Assembly (NCBI GenBank): GCA_050946835.1
Contig: JBMNVN010000001.1
Span: 62,001 to 126,000, forward strand
Reading direction: 5' to 3'
DNA from: UBA1447 sp002329225
GTDB taxonomy: Bacteria > Bacillota > Clostridia > Oscillospirales > Acutalibacteraceae
Length of the DNA: 64,000 bases
Program-made: the position numbers and the translations under genes
In this document: positions 25,980-34,237 of the stretch, one piece after another
Numbering within the stretch: the first letter of the stretch is position 1
How the letters are laid out: every line of letters starts with the position of its first letter
The notes under the pieces: generated by a model
Seen by the model: only the letters and a program-made list of their open reading frames with translations
What the model was told of the DNA's origin: nothing
Database searches by the model: none

Positions 25980-27026
25980 TCAGTCAAGGTATACGGTTTT
26001 GCCGGTGCGGGCGGATTCATAGATGGCGTTGGCTATTTTGACGGACTTGATGGCATCGGAGGGAACTATTAAGGGTTCACGGTCAAAAAGCACGGCATCG
26101 ATTATATCGTTAACCTGAGTGGCATGGCCGAAAACCTTTGTGGGGTCCGGAGAGGTAGGTGCGTTGTTGCCGGCGCCGTACATTTCCATCATGGCTTCGC
26201 CTTTATCTTCATCCTCGTCCTCAAGCCGCCAAAGTTCCAGACGCTCACCTTCCACTTCGATAGAGCCTTTAGTGCCGTAAACCTGAATGTTGGTGCCTAA
26301 ACCCGGATAAACGCTAGTGGAACTGACAAAGGTTGCCGAAGCTCCGGACTTAAACTTTATAAGGGAGGCGGTCATATCCTCCGTTTCAATATCGTGGCTA
26401 AAAATGCCCATATTGGAAGTGACGCTTTCCACATCGCCCATGAGCCACTGCATAAGGTCCACGGTGTGGATAGCCTGATTCATAAGGGAGCCGCCGCCGT
26501 CCATTGACCAGGTACCCCGCCAGCCGCCGGTGTCGTAATACTCCTGGGTGCGGTACCACTTAACTGCAAAAGTGCCCAAAAATATTTTACCTAAACGGCC
26601 GCTGTCAATTGCCTCTTTCATGGGTTTCATAACCGCATTAAAGCGGTTTTGATGGATAACGCCGGCTTTTTTGCCGGTTCTTTTGCAGGCATCTATAATT
26701 TTCTGCGCCGCCTCAACGGTGATGTCTATCGGTTTTTCCACCAAAACATGTTTGCCGGCTTCCATGGCCCTTACGGCAAAATCCGCATGCATTCCGCTGG
26801 GAAGGGCTACGCTGATAATCTCAATTTCAGGATTTTTGAGCATTTCCTCAAAATCCGTATAGGTGAGGATGTCACCGTATTCTTCCTTAGCCTTTTCCAG
26901 TTTTTCGGGAATAAGATCGCAAACGGCAACCAACTTACCGTTCGGACTGTTGAGAACCGCCCTTGCGTGTGCCCGACCTACACCGAGCCCCAAAACAGCA
27001 TAACCGACTTTTCTTGTGCCTCCCAT
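25980..27026 (-). CDS. Gfo/Idh/MocA family oxidoreductase
   Basis: The protein has 348 residues. The Rossmann loop AVLGLGVGRAHA is at 10-21, VEKPIDI near 97 holds the catalytic-type lysine, and GGGSLMNQAIHTVDLMQWLMG near 180 matches the substrate-domain histidine/aspartate signature. These fit sugar or inositol dehydrogenases of this superfamily. GGAGG lies 7 nt before the ATG. It is a single-gene unit with its own promoter, divergent from the SIS-domain gene. The substrate is not identifiable. Confidence 0.85.
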   Translation of the reverse strand: MGGTRKVGYAVLGLGVGRAHARAVLNSPNGKLVAVCDLIPEKLEKAKEEYGDILTYTDFEEMLKNPEIEIISVALPSGMHADFAVRAMEAGKHVLVEKPIDITVEAAQKIIDACKRTGKKAGVIHQNRFNAVMKPMKEAIDSGRLGKIFLGTFAVKWYRTQEYYDTGGWRGTWSMDGGGSLMNQAIHTVDLMQWLMGDVESVTSNMGIFSHDIETEDMTASLIKFKSGASATFVSSTSVYPGLGTNIQVYGTKGSIEVEGERLELWRLEDEDEDKGEAMMEMYGAGNNAPTSPDPTKVFGHATQVNDIIDAVLFDREPLIVPSDAIKSVKIANAIYESARTGKTVYLD

Positions 27027-27060
27027 TGCTATCCTCCTTTTATGTTTGTCTAACTATTTT

Positions 27061-27089
27061 ATTATACCAAAGCAATACACTCTACTCAA
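27061..27089 (-). promoter_or_regulatory. Promoter of the Gfo/Idh gene at 25980-27026
   Basis: On the minus strand TTGAGT (27089-27084), a 17-nt spacer and TATAAT (27066-27061). Confidence 0.72.
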
Positions 27090-27161
27090 CATCCAAGTTA
27101 AAAAATAACCGGGTATTTTGAAAAATTTTAGTAAAAAGACATTAAAGTTAGGCTGATTTTC

Positions 27162-27190
27162 TTGACAGTATGCAAACATTAGGGTAATCT
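27162..27190 (+). promoter_or_regulatory. Likely promoter of the SIS-domain gene
   Basis: TTGACA (27162-27167) with a 17-nt spacer to TAATCT (27185-27190). The -35 box is perfect, the -10 box weak, which suggests activator dependence or low basal activity. Confidence 0.5.
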
Positions 27191-27327
27191 TTATGCGGAA
27201 GAATTTTAGTGTTCCGGGTAAAGCTTTGTGAGGATAATGTACATTTATCTATCGGGAGTTTGGAAGCCTTTGCAAAAAACTGAAAGGCGATAATTAAAAA
27301 ACAGTGCAAGAAAGGATGAAGAAAAAA

Positions 27328-28368
27328 ATGACAAAAATGATTAAAGAAATTATGGAACAGCCAAGGGTGCTTGCGGGTATTGAGCAGGCCAACAAAGACA
27401 CATTGACCAAGCTTGTTAAAACCCTGAATGAAAGAAAAATCACGCAGGCAGTGCTTTCCGCCAGAGGTTCCAGTGACCACGCAGCCATTTACGGCCAATA
27501 TCTTTTAGGGGTATATAAAGGCGTATCTGCGGCTCTCGCCGCCCCCTCGGTTATTACCCTTTACGGCGGTGCACCGGATATGTCCGGCTCTCTGGTGGTT
27601 TGCATATCCCAATCCGGCAAAGCGGCGGACGCCCTTGCCGTGCTGGAAAAAGCAAAAGAACAGGGAGCCGTCACCGTAACGGTTACCAACAATCCCTCTT
27701 CCCCCATGGGGGAAAAATCCGACTTCTGCCTTAACTGCAATGCCGGACCGGAAGAAAGCGTTGCCGCCACAAAAACTTTTACGGCGCAGCTGTATTTGAT
27801 GGCTTTATTGGCGGCTTATTGGAGCGGGAGCGAAGAACTGCTTGCCCAACTGAGAAGTTTACCGGCAGTACTGGAAAAATCCATTGATCAAATTGAAGAA
27901 GACGCCGCAAAGCATAGCGAACGTTTCCGCTATATTAAAGAAGGCTTTGTGCTTGCCAGAGGTTACGCTTACCCCATCGCATTGGAAATGGCGCTCAAAA
28001 CCAAAGAAACCTGCTATGTAAAAATGCAGGGCTATGCTTCATCGGACTTTTACCACGGTCCCATTGCTCAGGTTAATTTTGACGACCCGGTCATTCTTTT
28101 AGCCCCCTCGGGAGCGGCTCTTGAAGATGCCCGCGCAATGGCGGAAAGAATTAAATCCATGGGAACACAGATTATGGTCGTGACCGACGACCCCGCCCTT
28201 GCAGGCGAGAATGAAGACTCCGTTTTGCTGCCCTTAGCAGGCGGTGAAGCCGCGGCTGCAATTGTAATAGCCGTGTTTGCCCAGTGCTTCGCTCAATATC
28301 TTTCCGTAGGCAAGGGGCTTAATCCCGATGAGCCGAGGGCTCTTAAAAAAGTTACAATCACTAAATAA
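27328..28368 (+). CDS. Double-SIS-domain sugar-phosphate isomerase/deaminase (GlmS-C/AgaS/FrlB-like)
   Basis: The start is probably the ATG at 27328 (AAAGGATG about 10 nt upstream), though 27316 is possible. The product has 346 residues. Two SIS domains are present: the first with SARGSSDHAA and VCISQSGKAADA and the AGPEESVAATKTFTAQL loop; the second starting near residue 190 with LARGYAYPIALEMALKTKETCY and FYHGPIA. This matches the isomerase half of GlmS without the glutaminase domain, as in NagB-II, AgaS or FrlB. It probably converts an amino-sugar phosphate or deglycates a sugar-amine phosphate. Its exact substrate is open. Confidence 0.87.
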   Translation: MTKMIKEIMEQPRVLAGIEQANKDTLTKLVKTLNERKITQAVLSARGSSDHAAIYGQYLLGVYKGVSAALAAPSVITLYGGAPDMSGSLVVCISQSGKAADALAVLEKAKEQGAVTVTVTNNPSSPMGEKSDFCLNCNAGPEESVAATKTFTAQLYLMALLAAYWSGSEELLAQLRSLPAVLEKSIDQIEEDAAKHSERFRYIKEGFVLARGYAYPIALEMALKTKETCYVKMQGYASSDFYHGPIAQVNFDDPVILLAPSGAALEDARAMAERIKSMGTQIMVVTDDPALAGENEDSVLLPLAGGEAAAAIVIAVFAQCFAQYLSVGKGLNPDEPRALKKVTITK

Positions 28369-28386
28369 ACTAACAGATAAGCACTA

Positions 28387-28430
28387 AACCCCGACTCGGC
28401 CTTACCGTCAGTCGGGGTTGTTTTTGTTTT
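28387..28430 (+). terminator. Terminator of the SIS-domain gene
   Basis: AACCCCGACT (28387-28396) pairs with AGTCGGGGTT (28410-28419), followed by GTTTTTGTTTT. Confidence 0.88.
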
Positions 28431-28468
28431 GCATTATTTGAAAATATAATGATTAGTTAAAACTATAA

Positions 28469-30001
28469 TTAAAGGTCTTCAAAATCCATTGCCATCTGTT
28501 TTCTCCCGATTTCTTCCAACTCCTCGGCAGTGGCATCGGTCACGGCGGCGGACATGGAGTTGCGCCGAGCCGTGAGTTCTTCGTACATCTGGTCCCTCTT
28601 TTTACCCGTCAGGGGATACAGGAATTTTGGGAATACGCCTAAGGCTCCGGTGAGTACCGGTATGCCCGTACTCATAACGAACATCCAGTATTTTGTGCGC
28701 TCGTCTTGTGTACCTATGCGGCGCCCCTGCTCATAACCGATTTTCTGCATTAAAATGTTGCGGACGGCATTATTTGCAATGCGCTGAAGTTTTGTAATAA
28801 GTCCCCTTGCTACTCCGGTCATAGCCTCGGTACGGTAGCCGTTTTTCCACTCGCAGTAGTCCATAGACTCGTTGTAGAGTTCCGTGGGGATAACCCTTCT
28901 TATGGCGTAAACACACATTTCCAAACATTCAAAAATCATAAAAGTGGGAATCATCACACTGCGTTTTTTGTAGTTGCCGTTGATAATGCCAATGCCGCAA
29001 ACTGAAAGGGCACACAAGTCTGTCCAAATAGTTTCAAAAATCCAAAGGGCACGGGTAGAAAACCTTTTACGTAAATAACCTATGGCAGCATAGCTGGAAT
29101 AGGTGAAAAATCCGCCCGGGATACCTACCACCGTTTGCAGGGTAGCGGACCCCAGCACGTCAATAAAGTAGTCCGAAGTGCCGGTACCGATAGAAAAACC
29201 GGAAAGAAATTCGGATAAGGTGATAAACAAAATCGGCTTGTTGGTGACAATGGACTTTAATCCTTGAATAATACTCGGCCGTTCAATGGACTGCATTACC
29301 CGCTCTTTGGATTTTAAAAAGAAGTAGAAAGAAGCTCCCGCAGCAATGAAGTTGGTTGTCAGCCCGAAGCCCAAAAACAGATTGCGCAGCTTCCAGCCGA
29401 GGATATTGTTGTTTACCAAGTCCAGCAAAAGCCCCATGAGGAGTTCCGGCACATTTGAACCTATTGCCAGAAGATTGGCTTGGGTGATAAGTCTGGTTCT
29501 CTCCAACGGATTGGGGGTAATGGTACTTATAAGACCCATGCTGGAAATGCTCTGAAAAGTCCCTGCGGTTTCCGTTATCACGCTGAAGGTAAAATAAGCG
29601 GCGAACTTGGTCAAATCCCGCCCGCTCGTACCGGCAAAGATAAAAGGCATAAACCAATAAAAAACCGAAATCAAAGTCATGGGCACCTGCAGGCCGAGTA
29701 AATAGGGACGGAATTTGCCCCAGCGGGTGCGGGTCTTGTCCACAATAACGCCGATAATAGTGTCGTTGATAACGTCCCATACCCCGCCCACAGCCTCTAA
29801 TAGGGCAAGATATTTAAAGTCGATAATCAGAACGTCATAAATAAAGCGGTTACGGTACTTGCCTACATTAAAACCGCCCGCCCAGTGGTTAAGGATATAG
29901 CCCGCCGTTTCGGCACTGCCCACATAGCGTCGGTTTTGGTACGAACGCTCGTTTTTGGTTTTCACACTGTCAGGCTGTTTCTCAGCTATTTTTGTCTCCA
30001 T
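28469..30001 (-). CDS. GPH-family (glycoside-pentoside-hexuronide) MFS transporter
   Basis: The ATG at 30001 has GAGGTG 8 nt upstream; it gives 510 residues. About 12 membrane segments are visible. The family signature lies between segments 2 and 3 (DVINDTIIGVIVDKTRTRWGKFRPYLL). GPH transporters move sugars by Na+ or H+ symport in the cytoplasmic membrane. The cytoplasmic C-terminal segment of about 50 residues is acidic. It sits alone between an amino-sugar-type SIS gene and an exported phosphoesterase, so its sugar cannot be deduced. Two other GPH transporters occur in this window. Confidence 0.87.
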   Translation of the reverse strand: METKIAEKQPDSVKTKNERSYQNRRYVGSAETAGYILNHWAGGFNVGKYRNRFIYDVLIIDFKYLALLEAVGGVWDVINDTIIGVIVDKTRTRWGKFRPYLLGLQVPMTLISVFYWFMPFIFAGTSGRDLTKFAAYFTFSVITETAGTFQSISSMGLISTITPNPLERTRLITQANLLAIGSNVPELLMGLLLDLVNNNILGWKLRNLFLGFGLTTNFIAAGASFYFFLKSKERVMQSIERPSIIQGLKSIVTNKPILFITLSEFLSGFSIGTGTSDYFIDVLGSATLQTVVGIPGGFFTYSSYAAIGYLRKRFSTRALWIFETIWTDLCALSVCGIGIINGNYKKRSVMIPTFMIFECLEMCVYAIRRVIPTELYNESMDYCEWKNGYRTEAMTGVARGLITKLQRIANNAVRNILMQKIGYEQGRRIGTQDERTKYWMFVMSTGIPVLTGALGVFPKFLYPLTGKKRDQMYEELTARRNSMSAAVTDATAEELEEIGRKQMAMDFEDL

Positions 30002-30132
30002 CCGGCAGCACCTCACAATTCAATTTCGGGGCATGCTGTTAAATACAATTTTAGTTCTTGTGCAATGATATATTCTTTTTCGCTACAAGTCAATTATTTT
30101 AACCTTTTTGCTCATTATTTTGTCCCATAGGC

Positions 30133-30161
30133 TTGACGGACTCAATAGGCAATGGTAGGAT
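30133..30161 (+). promoter_or_regulatory. Promoter of the metallophosphoesterase gene
   Basis: TTGACG (30133-30138), a 17-nt spacer and TAGGAT (30156-30161), about 40 nt before the GTG start. Confidence 0.6.
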
Positions 30162-30199
30162 AATTCTTGAAAAATTTATTAAAGAAAGGATGGCCGAAT

Positions 30200-31423
30200 G
30201 TGAGGAAAGCAATTATTTTTTTCCTTTGCCTGGCCCTGTGTTTGCCTATGTTTACCGTGTCAGGCTTTGCCGCTGACGACGGCACAACCGCACAAGCACA
30301 GCGTTTTAACCCCGACGGCAGTTTTAAAATTCTGCACTTGACGGATTTTCACAAAAACAGCGAAGACCCTGAAAAAAACAACATAAACACCTATCTGCTT
30401 AAAAAAATGGTGCAGAAAACACAGCCGGACCTGGCAGTTCTTACCGGAGACCTTGTTATGGACGGCCCACGTGAGGAGATTCTGGAAAACATTGACGCCA
30501 TTATGTCGATATTTGATGAGTTTGAAATCCCCGTGGCGGTGACTTTCGGTAATCACGACTCGGAAAAAGGTATATTCACCCGGGAAGAGCTGATGGCAGT
30601 ATATAACTCTTATCCCTGCTCCATTTCCATTGACGACGGGGCTCTTCTGCCCGGCTGCGGAACCTATACAGTCCCCATCCTTGCATCGAATAGCAACAAA
30701 ACAGCCTTTAACCTGTGGATTGTCGATTCCGGTGATTATGACGAGGGTAACCGCTACGGATATGTACAAACCGAACAGATTGAATGGTATGTGCAAAAAA
30801 GCAACGCTTTAAAGGCCCAGAACGGCGGAAAGCCTGTAAACTCGCTGATGTTCCAACACATTATTGTGCCGGAAATTTATGACGCTTTGTTGGAAACTTC
30901 CCGTTTCACGCCTTTTGCGGTAAAGCGTATTTACGAGGATGACAGATACTATATACTCAACCCCGAAAACACCAACGCCGGCAGGCTCGGGGAATACCCC
31001 TGCCCGCCCTATCACAACAACGGGCAATTTGACGCAATTGTGGGACAAGGTGACGTTTTGGCCATGTTTTTCGGCCACGACCATGACAACACTTTCAATG
31101 TAACATACAAAGGCATTGATTTGGTGGCAACGCCAAAGGCAAAATTTGAGGGCAGTTACGGGGTTAAGCACGGCGGCAGGCTTATTACCTTAAATGAAGC
31201 CGATACCGGCACATACCAAACAAAAGTAATAACCTTCGCTTCCCTTTACGAGGATGAGAGCTTTAAGTTGAGCGACTTGTTTTCACCCGACTTTAAACTA
31301 AACTCCGCGGAAACGAAGGCCAAGGCTTCGGTTAAATTTTTCAGCCTAATCAGCAAGCTGGAATACCTTTTTACCGTAATTATTCCGGAACTTATATTGG
31401 GCCGAAAGCTGGACTACCGCTAA
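30200..31423 (+). CDS. Exported calcineurin-like metallophosphoesterase
   Basis: The GTG at 30200 is chosen because AAAGAAAGGATGG lies 8 nt upstream and the product then starts with a standard signal peptide (MRKAIIFFLCL to GFAA, about 25 residues). It has 407 residues. The metal-binding boxes are in order: LTDFH, TGDLVMDGP, FGNHDSE, FQHII and FGHDHDNTF. The layout resembles the Dcr2/YkuE-type phosphatases. A hydrophobic stretch near the C-terminus (LEYLFTVIIPELIL) may hold it at the membrane. The substrate could be a nucleotide, lipid or sugar phosphate outside the cell. Confidence 0.87.
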   Translation: MRKAIIFFLCLALCLPMFTVSGFAADDGTTAQAQRFNPDGSFKILHLTDFHKNSEDPEKNNINTYLLKKMVQKTQPDLAVLTGDLVMDGPREEILENIDAIMSIFDEFEIPVAVTFGNHDSEKGIFTREELMAVYNSYPCSISIDDGALLPGCGTYTVPILASNSNKTAFNLWIVDSGDYDEGNRYGYVQTEQIEWYVQKSNALKAQNGGKPVNSLMFQHIIVPEIYDALLETSRFTPFAVKRIYEDDRYYILNPENTNAGRLGEYPCPPYHNNGQFDAIVGQGDVLAMFFGHDHDNTFNVTYKGIDLVATPKAKFEGSYGVKHGGRLITLNEADTGTYQTKVITFASLYEDESFKLSDLFSPDFKLNSAETKAKASVKFFSLISKLEYLFTVIIPELILGRKLDYR

Positions 31424-31450
31424 TTATAGGCAAAGAACTGCAATACTTGT

Positions 31451-31490
31451 TTTGCCCCGACTAAGGCACAGGGTCGGGGCAAAGTTCTTT
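31451..31490. terminator. Bidirectional terminator at a convergent gene end
   Basis: TTTGCCCCGAC (31451-31461) pairs with GTCGGGGCAAA (31473-31483). The hairpin includes the last codons and stop of the DUF975 gene on the minus strand and lies 27 nt after the phosphoesterase stop. T-rich tracts occur on both sides. Confidence 0.78.
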
Positions 31491-32249
31491 ATACTCAACG
31501 GTTCCGTTGAGTATCGCATTTTCACGAAGGGCAGTATACAGTTCTGCCCAAGATGCTTCAACATAGGGGCGAAGAAAAAACAGACTAATACCGCAAGTCA
31601 TAGCAATTGTTAATAACCAGCCGATAAAACTCAACTGAAAAATTAAAATTTCACCTTTTTTTCCGTCGGTCATACGGCTTGAAAGGTCAAGAGCTTCATG
31701 CGGGCTTAAATTCGGGTTTTCCGCCAGAATAAACTCCACCAAACTGTATTCAAAGGACTTAACAATACCTGGAATGATGAAAAGAAAAGTCCATAAAAAA
31801 ATATAGACAGTTTTGATAAAAACGCCTTTTACCACATTAAAATATCCCGGTTTAAAGGCTGAAAAGAGCGTTTTAAAATCCCCGCCGCCCAGACGATTCA
31901 TCAAGTAAAATCGGCGGTTGCCCACAGTGACGGGGCCGGAAACAAAGGCGGTGAAAGACAGAGAGCCGACAACAGCAAGCAGGATAAGAAGCGTAGTACC
32001 GATATAAAATCCTGTTGAAAATCCGCTATTATTCATAATCTGATCCTTGAGAGAAATAAACGGATTTAATCTTGAAGCCTCCCCGCTCAACGCAGTCTCA
32101 GACGGAAGGCTACGGATAAAATTAAGACCTCCTAAACTACCGGTACCGCCGGTGAACCAATAAGTTATAAAACTGATGACTACCGCGGTACCGAATTGAG
32201 CTTTTAGGGCACGTTTTGCGTTCTTTTTAAGTTTTGAACGATTAATCAT
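31461..32249 (-). CDS. DUF975 family integral membrane protein (copy 2)
   Basis: The ATG at 32249 (AGGGGGC 5 nt upstream) gives 262 residues starting MINRSKLKKNAKRALK, as in the neighbour copy. The protein has about five membrane segments, the family block AFVSGPVTVGNRRFYL, a FLWTFLFIIPGIVKSFEYSLVEFILAENP-type central region and a DGKKGEI motif. DUF975 proteins are membrane proteins of Firmicutes with no settled function. It is about 60% identical by eye to the product of 32368-33174, so the pair arose by tandem duplication. A terminator lies between them, and a TATAAT at 32284-32289 suggests separate expression. Confidence 0.85.
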   Translation of the reverse strand: MINRSKLKKNAKRALKAQFGTAVVISFITYWFTGGTGSLGGLNFIRSLPSETALSGEASRLNPFISLKDQIMNNSGFSTGFYIGTTLLILLAVVGSLSFTAFVSGPVTVGNRRFYLMNRLGGGDFKTLFSAFKPGYFNVVKGVFIKTVYIFLWTFLFIIPGIVKSFEYSLVEFILAENPNLSPHEALDLSSRMTDGKKGEILIFQLSFIGWLLTIAMTCGISLFFLRPYVEASWAELYTALRENAILNGTVEYKELCPDPVP

Positions 32250-32311
32250 ATAAAGCCCCCTGAAGCCTGATTGTGACATTTTAATTATATCGGATTGCAT
32301 TTATTAAAATA

Positions 32312-32361
32312 AAAACAGGATTGCATCTAATTGTTGACTTTAAGAGTTGCAATCCTGTTTT
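32312..32361 (-). terminator. Terminator between the two DUF975 genes
   Basis: A perfect 14-nt inverted repeat (AAAACAGGATTGCA 32312-32325 and its complement 32348-32361) lies just after the stop at 32368 and is followed on the minus strand by a T-rich tract. Confidence 0.88.
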
Positions 32362-32367
32362 CACGAC

Positions 32368-33174
32368 CTAAAACGCAGACCCGGGACAAAATTCTTCATA
32401 ATCAACGGTTCCTTTGAGAATGGCCTCTTCACGCAGGGTAGCATAAAGCTCAGCCCAGGAGGCTTCAATATAAGGACGAAGGAAAATAACACCTATACCG
32501 CAAGTTAAACCTGCCAATAATGCCCAACCGAGGAAACTCAACTGAAAAACAAAGATTTCCGCCTTTTTACCGTCGGTCATACGGCTTGAAAGGTTAAGGG
32601 CTTCATGTGCATTCAAATTAGGGTTCTCCGCCAAAATGTACTCTACCATACTGTATTCAAAGATCTTAATAATACCGGGTATGAAGAAAAGAAGGGACCA
32701 AAGAAAAATATAGATACCTTTAATCAAAACGCCTTTTACTATATTCAAATAACCCGGCTTAAAAACCGAAAATAGAGTTCCTATATCCCCGTAGCCAAGC
32801 CGGTTCATCAGGTAATAGCGGCTGTTGCCTACAGTAACGGGACCCGCAACAAAGATGTTGTACATCAAAGCGGAGACAGCCGCAAAAAAGATAAGAATTG
32901 CAATAATAGTGATAATCATTGTCGAAACGCCGACATTGTTAGTGAAAAAGTCTTTTAAATCCGCAAACGGATACCCTGACACATCTCCGTTCGACCCGTT
33001 ATCAGACGGATTACTGTAGATAATTCTAAATCCGTTAAAACTGCCCAAGCCGCCGCCTAAACCGCCGGAGCCGCCGGCAAGGATAAAAGTTATGAGGCTG
33101 ACGACAATTGCAAGACCGAAGCGGGGTTTAAGGGCTTGCTTTGCGTTTTCTTTAATCTGTGCACGGTTAATCAT
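32368..33174 (-). CDS. DUF975 family integral membrane protein (copy 1)
   Basis: The protein has 268 residues, starting MINRAQIKENAKQALK with GGAGGTG 6 nt before the ATG. It has about five membrane segments, the conserved blocks FVAGPVTVGNSRYYL and FFIPGIIKIFEYSMVEYILAENPNL, and SSRMTDGKKAEI. The glycine-rich stretch GGSGGLGGGLG (residues 34-44) sits in the first membrane region. It is the upstream copy of a tandem pair; function is unknown. The copies differ most in the extracytoplasmic loop after the first membrane segment. Confidence 0.86.
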   Translation of the reverse strand: MINRAQIKENAKQALKPRFGLAIVVSLITFILAGGSGGLGGGLGSFNGFRIIYSNPSDNGSNGDVSGYPFADLKDFFTNNVGVSTMIITIIAILIFFAAVSALMYNIFVAGPVTVGNSRYYLMNRLGYGDIGTLFSVFKPGYLNIVKGVLIKGIYIFLWSLLFFIPGIIKIFEYSMVEYILAENPNLNAHEALNLSSRMTDGKKAEIFVFQLSFLGWALLAGLTCGIGVIFLRPYIEASWAELYATLREEAILKGTVDYEEFCPGSAF

Positions 33175-33320
33175 AGAAACACCTCCGAATTTAAATCTAA
33201 CAAACTTATTTTACACCGTTTTACAAAAATGATTTTGCATTTTTGAAAAGAAATAATGAGCAAATTGTGAACACTCAGAATTTACGGGCGAGCAACTCTT
33301 TTGCCCGCCCGCTTGGTATA

Positions 33321-34046
33321 TTAAAACTCATAGCCGCATTCCGCCATATCTTCTTTAAAAAAGTCGAACATATGGTTGCCGGAATCAGTCTTCCAGCGGC
33401 CTACGGAATCGGTTCGCACTTTAACTTTAGCGGGTTTAAATCCCAAGAAGGATTCCAGCCTGGCCAAAGTATCATCCTGTTTAAAGATCATATCTTCAAA
33501 ACGGATTTTCAGCAGCCTTTTCGGTTCAGGAGTGGCTTTCATAAGTTCCCGCTGGTATTTCCAGCTAACGGCACGCATTTCCCTTACATCTTTCACCTTT
33601 GGGTACTGAATATTAAAATCCGACAAATCATCGGTAACGTGGCCGGAAAGAATACAATCCCGGGGGTCGCGTACCCAGTGAATACAAACTATTTCGGGGA
33701 ACATTTTCAGTATCCAAGGGTAACAGAGGGTGGTTTCCGGTATTTTCCAGCCTTTTTTTTCCGCCTTACTTCCGAGTACACTGCTAAGATAATCTTCAAT
33801 CAAGCGCACAAACGCAGGGTCGGGTTCCATAGATAAAACTTTTGAAAAATCCCAGGAAAGTCCCCCGCTCCAACCCACATATTTACCGAAAACCCTGCAG
33901 GCTTCGTACATACTTTCAGGCGGAACCAAATCCCAGGAATCATTTAGGGGTTCCCCCATATACACACCGCTGTCCGAAAGTGTTCGGGATATAATACGGG
34001 TACCCGAATGTCCCCGTCCGATGATTGTTATAAGCAGTTTAACCAC
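33321..34046 (-). CDS. PAPS-dependent sulfotransferase
   Basis: The GTG at 34046 is the only usable start after an in-frame stop; an AGGGGGG tract lies directly before it. The product has 241 residues with no signal peptide. The 5'-phosphosulfate-binding loop is GRGHSGTRII (residues 10-19) and the 3'-phosphate-binding segment is VRDPRDCILSGH (about 124-135), as in the Sulfotransfer families. It would move sulfate from PAPS to a hydroxyl or amine on a small molecule, glycan or lipid. The divergent cysCQ-cysD-cysN operon supplies PAPS and clears PAP. The acceptor is unknown. A short dyad (GTAAAG / CTTTAC, 34055-34074) lies at its ribosome site. Confidence 0.85.
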   Translation of the reverse strand: MVKLLITIIGRGHSGTRIISRTLSDSGVYMGEPLNDSWDLVPPESMYEACRVFGKYVGWSGGLSWDFSKVLSMEPDPAFVRLIEDYLSSVLGSKAEKKGWKIPETTLCYPWILKMFPEIVCIHWVRDPRDCILSGHVTDDLSDFNIQYPKVKDVREMRAVSWKYQRELMKATPEPKRLLKIRFEDMIFKQDDTLARLESFLGFKPAKVKVRTDSVGRWKTDSGNHMFDFFKEDMAECGYEF

Positions 34047-34121
34047 GCCCCCCTGTAAAGTTCACTCACTTTACACTCATATATCCAACTTCTACTGCTC
34101 GCAGTCAAGTTGTCAAAAGGG

Positions 34122-34150
34122 AGTATAGCACCGGATAAGGCTATTTTCAA
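34122..34150 (-). promoter_or_regulatory. Promoter of the sulfotransferase gene
   Basis: On the minus strand TTGAAA (34150-34145), a 17-nt spacer and TATACT (34127-34122). Its -35 box is only 7 nt from the -35 box of the divergent cys operon promoter. Confidence 0.7.
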
Positions 34151-34157
34151 CAATGAG

Positions 34158-34186
34158 TTGACTCCGGGAGACAAAAGCATTAGTAT
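34158..34186 (+). promoter_or_regulatory. Promoter of the cysCQ-cysD-cysN operon
   Basis: TTGACT (34158-34163), a 17-nt spacer and TAGTAT (34181-34186). It is arranged back to back with the sulfotransferase promoter, so the two polymerase sites lie side by side. Confidence 0.7.
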
Positions 34187-34237
34187 TGTATGCGGCAAGC
34201 GTCGGGAACGATAATATTAATCGAAAGGGAACGGAAA

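Larger units (their letters stand above)
27027..27327. other. Divergent promoter region between a Gfo/Idh gene and a SIS-domain gene
   Basis: About 300 nt hold a leftward promoter (27061-27089) and a rightward promoter (27162-27190), about 70 nt apart. The leader of the SIS gene is about 130 nt long. Nothing else is recognised. Confidence 0.6.
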
